The notes beneath the pieces are model-generated. The model searched no databases, was not told where the DNA came from, and was given only the letters and a program-made list of their open reading frames with translations. The translations under genes were made by a program, and so were the position numbers. DNA of 64,000 bases, taken from assembly GCA_013368325.1 (NCBI GenBank), contig JAACJK010000057.1:186001-250000 (forward strand), written 5' to 3'. Position 1 is the first letter of the stretch; each line of letters begins with the position of its first letter. Below, piece by piece: positions 58,086 through 64,000 of this stretch. Source of the stretch: Ephemerocybe angulata (lineage: Eukaryota; Basidiomycota; Agaricomycetes; Agaricales; Psathyrellaceae).

Positions 58086-58695
58086 GAACTCACGGAGGTC
58101 GAAGCTGCGGCAGAGCGTGCGGCTGATGGGCATGAGGCGTTGTGCACGCTAGACGCTGGGTGCGATTGTGAGGTACCGTTTTACCCTGAAACACCTCTCT
58201 CTCTCCTCCTCCTCACTTTCCTACTTCTTACAGGAGTATCGTAGGCGCATTCCCCAATCTATTCCCAGTCCTCTTAACGAGGGACCTATGCATCCTAAAA
58301 ATGCAGATCCCTCTCCTGCACCGGTATGTATTTTCTTATTCCTCGGTGGTTGTTTTCCCTGATACTGACTTGTGGGATGCCAGACACCAGCAAAGGTTGC
58401 AGTGTCCGCCTACAGACGGTGGTGGAAGACTCAGGACAAATTCTTTTTAAAAATCTGTCGTATGATCGAGCAGATTCATGGAGGGGCATATCCCAATGAC
58501 CATGGCCAGGCTTTCCCTGAGACAGTGAGTGCCTGAGAATTAATTGTGGATCGCCATATTAATGTGAAACTGCAGCCTCCTGCAAAGATAGCGGCGAAGG
58601 CATACAAGCGCTGGTGGAAATATGGCGATCCCTTCTATCTTCAAGTCAAGCAGTTGGCTGAGACCGCCGGGAATTTAGCGGGGGAAGGTCTTTAG
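58086..58695 (+). CDS. C-terminal exons of a gene with duplicated YxRWWK motif
   Basis: Four phase-0 exons, 58086-58172, 58234-58323, 58384-58524 and 58576-58695, give a clean 146-codon end with a TAG at 58693. The protein reads ELTEVEAAAERAADGHE..., EYRRRIPQSIPSPL, then two related helical units: KVAVSAYRRWWKTQDKFF and KIAAKAYKRWWKYGDPFY. The family is unknown. The 5' exons were not identified. Plausibly the transcript starts in array 2, whose introns point the same way, but I could not connect the frames. Introns have GTATGT/GTGAGT donors and clear acceptors, so expression as spliced RNA is likely. Confidence 0.6.
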
Positions 58696-58978
58696 ATGTT
58701 CTCTGGAGGAGAGTTGTCAGTCTGATATAATATTTCATTTTGTGGTACAAATTACAATGGTATACTGTAGTACTACCTAAATGTCGGAGCAGCCTGCCTA
58801 GCCCTCGGTGGGTACGCCATCTCTGTAATGCCAGGCTCCTTTCGGCGTCTACACGGCTTCTTAGACGCCGTCCAATAATATTTGGCCCCGCCCGACGCGG
58901 CATGGCAGCCTGCCGGATCATCGTGAATCATCGTGATTTTATTGTCATCGTGATTTCATCGTGAATGGTATAAGGCCT

Positions 58979-59983
58979 ATGTTCTCTCACCCTGAACATG
59001 AAACTATATTATTGTCCGAGGATTCCGCTCATATAAACCGAAATGCTCACCCGTCCAGTACTATCCATTCCTCCCCTGCATGCTCCAATGATACCCCCAG
59101 CCAAATGCATGCCGACGAACAGCGGCAAATCGACCCAGCCAGCAAAATGGGATGCACTACTGCTCCAATCATACCTCAAGCGTGAGTCCTTCTCAGCGTA
59201 GCAGTATCAGTCAAGAAAGCAAGTCACTGAATCTATAGAATCACTTGGCGTCGTTCTTGAGGTCGACGACATGGTGGTCGGGTCCAAGCAATAAGCCGGC
59301 GGTAATTGCCGCAAGTGTCTGATGGCTAAGTCCGGGTCACATCGCTCAATCATGACAGTTCTCGTCGCCGTTACTTACACAGATCCATCCAAGCCCCGCA
59401 TCCCGGATCGGGTCTGACCTCGCCCCACTCTCGGAGGGAGCCTCGCTTGGACCTCAAGCACCCACTGAACCCTCAGGATCCCGTTGGGCGCACGACGCTT
59501 ATGCATGCGTGTTATCAAGGCAACGTCGACGCCGGTAATGTCCTCCTCCTGTGCCCTTCAGTCGACCAAAGCATTCTGGACCACAAGGACCGATCCGCGC
59601 TGTGGCACGCAATCAGGGCAATCGGCCGGCATGCCTATCTTCCAAGCGAGAAAAGCAGCTATGAAGGTATAGAGCTCCTGTTACGTCGCTCGCAGTGGAC
59701 TGTATCGATGATTCGAAAAGTGCTCATAGGCCGCGACGGGCACGTCTGGGCGATGGACCTCCTGGGGGTTGCAGTACACGAAAGTCCCCTTAAAGGTCTT
59801 TTTGATCCTGAATTGTCCCCGATGACTTTCAGCGCCTTCAACTGGTTCATCGAAGATACGGACACGATTATTCTCCTCGCTTTTGCGCACAGGTTCCGAA
59901 AGTACACCGATACTCCCCATAGCATGTTCACTAGGATTCTCATCAACTGCTGGGTTATACCTAAACCACCGTGGTTTCTGTAA
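58979..59983 (+). CDS. Ankyrin-like small protein (tentative model)
   Basis: A first exon at 58979-59180 (MFSHPEHETILLSEDSAH...) ends at a GTGAGT donor. A last exon from about 59382 to 59983 begins after TTACTTACACAG and reads open to KPPWFL. The latter holds an ankyrin-like unit (DPVGRTTLMHACYQGNVDAGNVLLLCPS, then DHKDRSALWHAIRAIG). I could not make the frame pass cleanly through the middle part (59220-59380), so the two exons may not belong together. The stop lies 12 bp before the MITE's left target duplication. Confidence 0.4.
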
Positions 59984-59997
59984 TTAGAACAACATTA

Positions 59998-60379
59998 GGG
60001 GAATTCAAGTTAAACGCAACAGCCGTTTAAAACAACGAGTTCTGTTTAACTTTTTGCCAAGGGGGGCTGTGTAGCTCAGCCGTGTTCAACTCCGATGCTC
60101 CGAGATAAGATGAAGATAATCATTAAGCATGTGAGAAAGCTTGGAACTGCGAGAGAGCAGCGATATAGGCAATAGAACAGTACAAAAGCCAGTATACGAG
60201 TTTATAGGTCTACCAGAGCGGTATATACTCTTAAAATGCCTTCCCAGTATGCTCGGCGAGAGAGCGGCATCGCCTCTAGATTTGATGGCAGTTGGTGATT
60301 GCTCGGATTCCACCGGACATAGGGAATTTAAACAGAAATCGTTGTTTTAAACGGCTGTTGCGTTTGACTTGAATTCCCC
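59998..60379. mobile_element. 382-bp MITE with 52-bp inverted repeats and TA duplication
   Basis: Left end GGGGAATTCAAGT and right end, read inverted, match over about 52 bp with two mismatches. TA flanks both ends (59996-59997 and 60380-60381), the target duplication of Tc1/mariner-type elements. The inside has no transposase; ORFs of 60-75 codons there match nothing. Non-autonomous element. Confidence 0.88.
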
Positions 60380-62754
<2,375 letters not shown>

Positions 62755-63022
62755 GAAGATGTTTTGGTGCTGAATTCGAATGTATTGCTGCTCTATGCTT
62801 TTTTCAGGATTGAGGTAAGGCTTGCTACTGTCTTCGACCTGTAGGAGGCAGCCGCACTTTCGGGCGCTCGCGGTTGCGAACTGCGTCATTGGTCACGGTG
62901 ATTGGCGCCGGTCAACCTGGCATGTGACCGTGTTTGAGACATTATGACGTCACGCGGTTCGTCCGTCCTTAAAAGCTTCGGTTTCTCGAGCAACAAGGTC
63001 AACAGTTCTCCATTAACCCACC
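62755..63022. other. Short intergenic region
   Basis: About 270 bp between the GMC stop and the next ATG. Within it, GGTCACGGTGATTGGCGCCG... and its nearby partial complement (62892-62933) form an imperfect inverted repeat (GTCACGGTGAT / GTGACCGTG). Confidence 0.4.
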
Positions 63023-63448
63023 ATGATGTTCAAACAGCTCTTAAAACCTGGAATGGCCATCGCCGCATCCTCGCCGGCCAGTCGCACGATAGCGAGCATT
63101 GTACCTCGCCCCATCGCCATCACCAAACACTGCTATTCGGCCAAGGCGTCACCCAAGCATAACAGCGACACCTACGCCAAGGACGACGTCGACCCAAGCC
63201 CACCCAGTGACAGCAGCGTCTTCAAAGTTGACTCGGGCTCTGAGTGCGTTCAAAAGCCCACGGAGAAGACGCTCTCTGGGGAATGGAGCAAGGCCGGGGC
63301 CCGGACGAACGAATACGCGAGTAGCGATCCTGCGTATAACACCAAAGCTGGAAAGCAGCCTCGTTATGGAGGCTTGGAGGGGGAGGCACCAAAACCGAGT
63401 GAAACTAATGAGGGCCCGGAAGCGAAGGGCTCTCATGGACGTCAATAG
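63023..63448 (+). CDS. Small mitochondrial-type conserved protein
   Basis: 141 aa in a single exon. The N-terminus has no acidic residues for about 45 positions and is rich in Lys, Arg, Ala and Ser (MMFKQLLKPGMAIAASSPAS), as in mitochondrial presequences. A low-complexity, charged body follows with PPSDSSVFKVDSGSECVQKP, LSGEWSKAGARTNEYASSD and KQPRYGG. This pattern resembles a short conserved fungal protein of unknown function. No enzyme motif or TM segment is present. Confidence 0.65.
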   Translation: MMFKQLLKPGMAIAASSPASRTIASIVPRPIAITKHCYSAKASPKHNSDTYAKDDVDPSPPSDSSVFKVDSGSECVQKPTEKTLSGEWSKAGARTNEYASSDPAYNTKAGKQPRYGGLEGEAPKPSETNEGPEAKGSHGRQ

Positions 63449-63759
63449 GAAGGTAACTGCTGTAACTGGGTTGAATTACCTCTTCAGCGCTGACATCTAG
63501 TACACAGGATGTTTTGGGACAGGACTTGAATCCATACCAATAACAAACTCGATGTAATACAACCTGAAATAATGTACTCAGTCACACACTCTCCTGGAAC
63601 CTGAGGCCTGAGGCCTGAGGTTTCTTAATTCGCCAAGAGGCGATTCCCGATTGTCGCGAGGACAGGCGGCTACTAACCCTAACCCATTCGCCGGCCTCAA
63701 TTTGCCTCAATTTGCCCCAGCGGACGCGCTAATGTTCTTGTACTCCAACCACCACCACC
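63449..63759. other. Intergenic
   Basis: About 310 bp. It has a triplicated CTGAGGC tract (63600-63620) and a short CTAACCCTAACCC stretch at about 63674, too short to call telomeric. It holds the upstream region of the F-box gene at 63760. Confidence 0.5.
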
Positions 63760-64000
63760 ATGCACCAGTGCTTGCGCATTCCTGAAGTTGTTCGCAATAT
63801 CTGCGATTGCTTGGCGCAGTCTCACTTACTCTCCGTTGCATTGACCTCTCTAACATTGCTTGAGCCTGCCCTTGACAGTATCTGGGAAAGCATCGATACC
63901 TTCGACCCCATTATTGCTTGTTTGCCTGCGGACTTATGGAGGAAAGACGAAGTAGAGGGACCGAGTGGAGACAGTTATACTTCCCTGGTGGGGCCGCTTA
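63760..64000 (+). CDS. F-box protein, 5' part only (window end)
   Basis: Open from the ATG at 63760 to the last base, giving 80 codons. MHQCLRIPEVVRNICDCL, then LLSVALTSLTLLEPALDSIW and DPIIACLPADLW, matches the N-terminus of the large Agaricomycete F-box family in which the F-box is followed by a WExLDSLDPLIRCLP-like block. It is unrelated in sequence to the duplicated F-box genes at 7.4-22.7 kb. Confidence 0.7.
   Translation, partial: MHQCLRIPEVVRNICDCLAQSHLLSVALTSLTLLEPALDSIWESIDTFDPIIACLPADLWRKDEVEGPSGDSYTSLVGPL

Noticed and set aside
39899..58695. KDZ transposase expected next to a TET/JBP gene
   Set aside because: No open frame in the region shows the KDZ features I know; the only transposase-like gene is the DDE integrase.

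Overview
The window is nuclear DNA of a filamentous basidiomycete, most likely an Agaricomycete. Nearly every gene is split by short introns (about 45-90 nt) with GTGAGT/GTGCGT-type donors, CTNAY-like branch sites and AG acceptors. The gene families also fit: tandem cytochrome P450s, F-box paralogues, a MARVEL protein, a NACHT NTPase, a GMC oxidoreductase and a TET/JBP-type dioxygenase. Exon structures below were built by hand. Where exact junctions are given, the exon lengths sum to a multiple of three.

Region 1 (1-22.8 kb): three related P450 genes lie in one orientation (partial gene <1-1815; 14423-17086; 17758-20326). The first is separated from the other two by a MARVEL membrane protein, a WDR89-like WD40 protein, F-box genes and a one-TM protein. 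A 2.1-kb unit holding an F-box gene occurs twice in opposite orientation (9779-11917 and 20704-22835). A third fragment forms the 3' end of a different F-box gene that ends at 9507. The copy at 9905-11621 is broken by small insertions.

Region 2 (22.8-34.6 kb): single-copy and accessory genes. An APH-fold phosphotransferase-like protein is followed by the mitochondrial copper chaperone Sco1, a NACHT NTPase, and a large membrane protein fused to ankyrin repeats. A perfect 20-bp hairpin lies at 33874-33917.

Region 3 (34.6-58.7 kb): mobile and accessory DNA. A LINE (34668-39196) has lost its 5' end inside the endonuclease domain but keeps a poly(A) tail and a 14-bp target duplication. It is followed by a three-gene module: a zinc-site/HECT-like gene on +, and an uncharacterised gene and a DDE integrase gene on -. 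Next come an F-box/LRR-like gene, an array of intron-like units, a 62-bp perfect palindrome, an intact 10-exon TET/JBP gene, a broken piece of an Adp1-like ABC transporter gene, a second intron array containing a recent tandem duplication, and the last exons of a gene with repeated YxRWWK motifs.

Region 4 (58.9-64 kb): an ankyrin-like gene, a 382-bp MITE with 52-bp inverted repeats and TA target duplications, an intact secreted GMC oxidoreductase, a small mitochondrial-type protein, and the start of another F-box gene cut by the window end.

The most unusual stretch is 39.9-58.7 kb, where an apparently intact integrase module sits close to an intact predicted DNA 5-methylcytosine oxygenase flanked by repetitive intron arrays and a giant palindrome. 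No common ends were found for this block, so calling it one element is inference.
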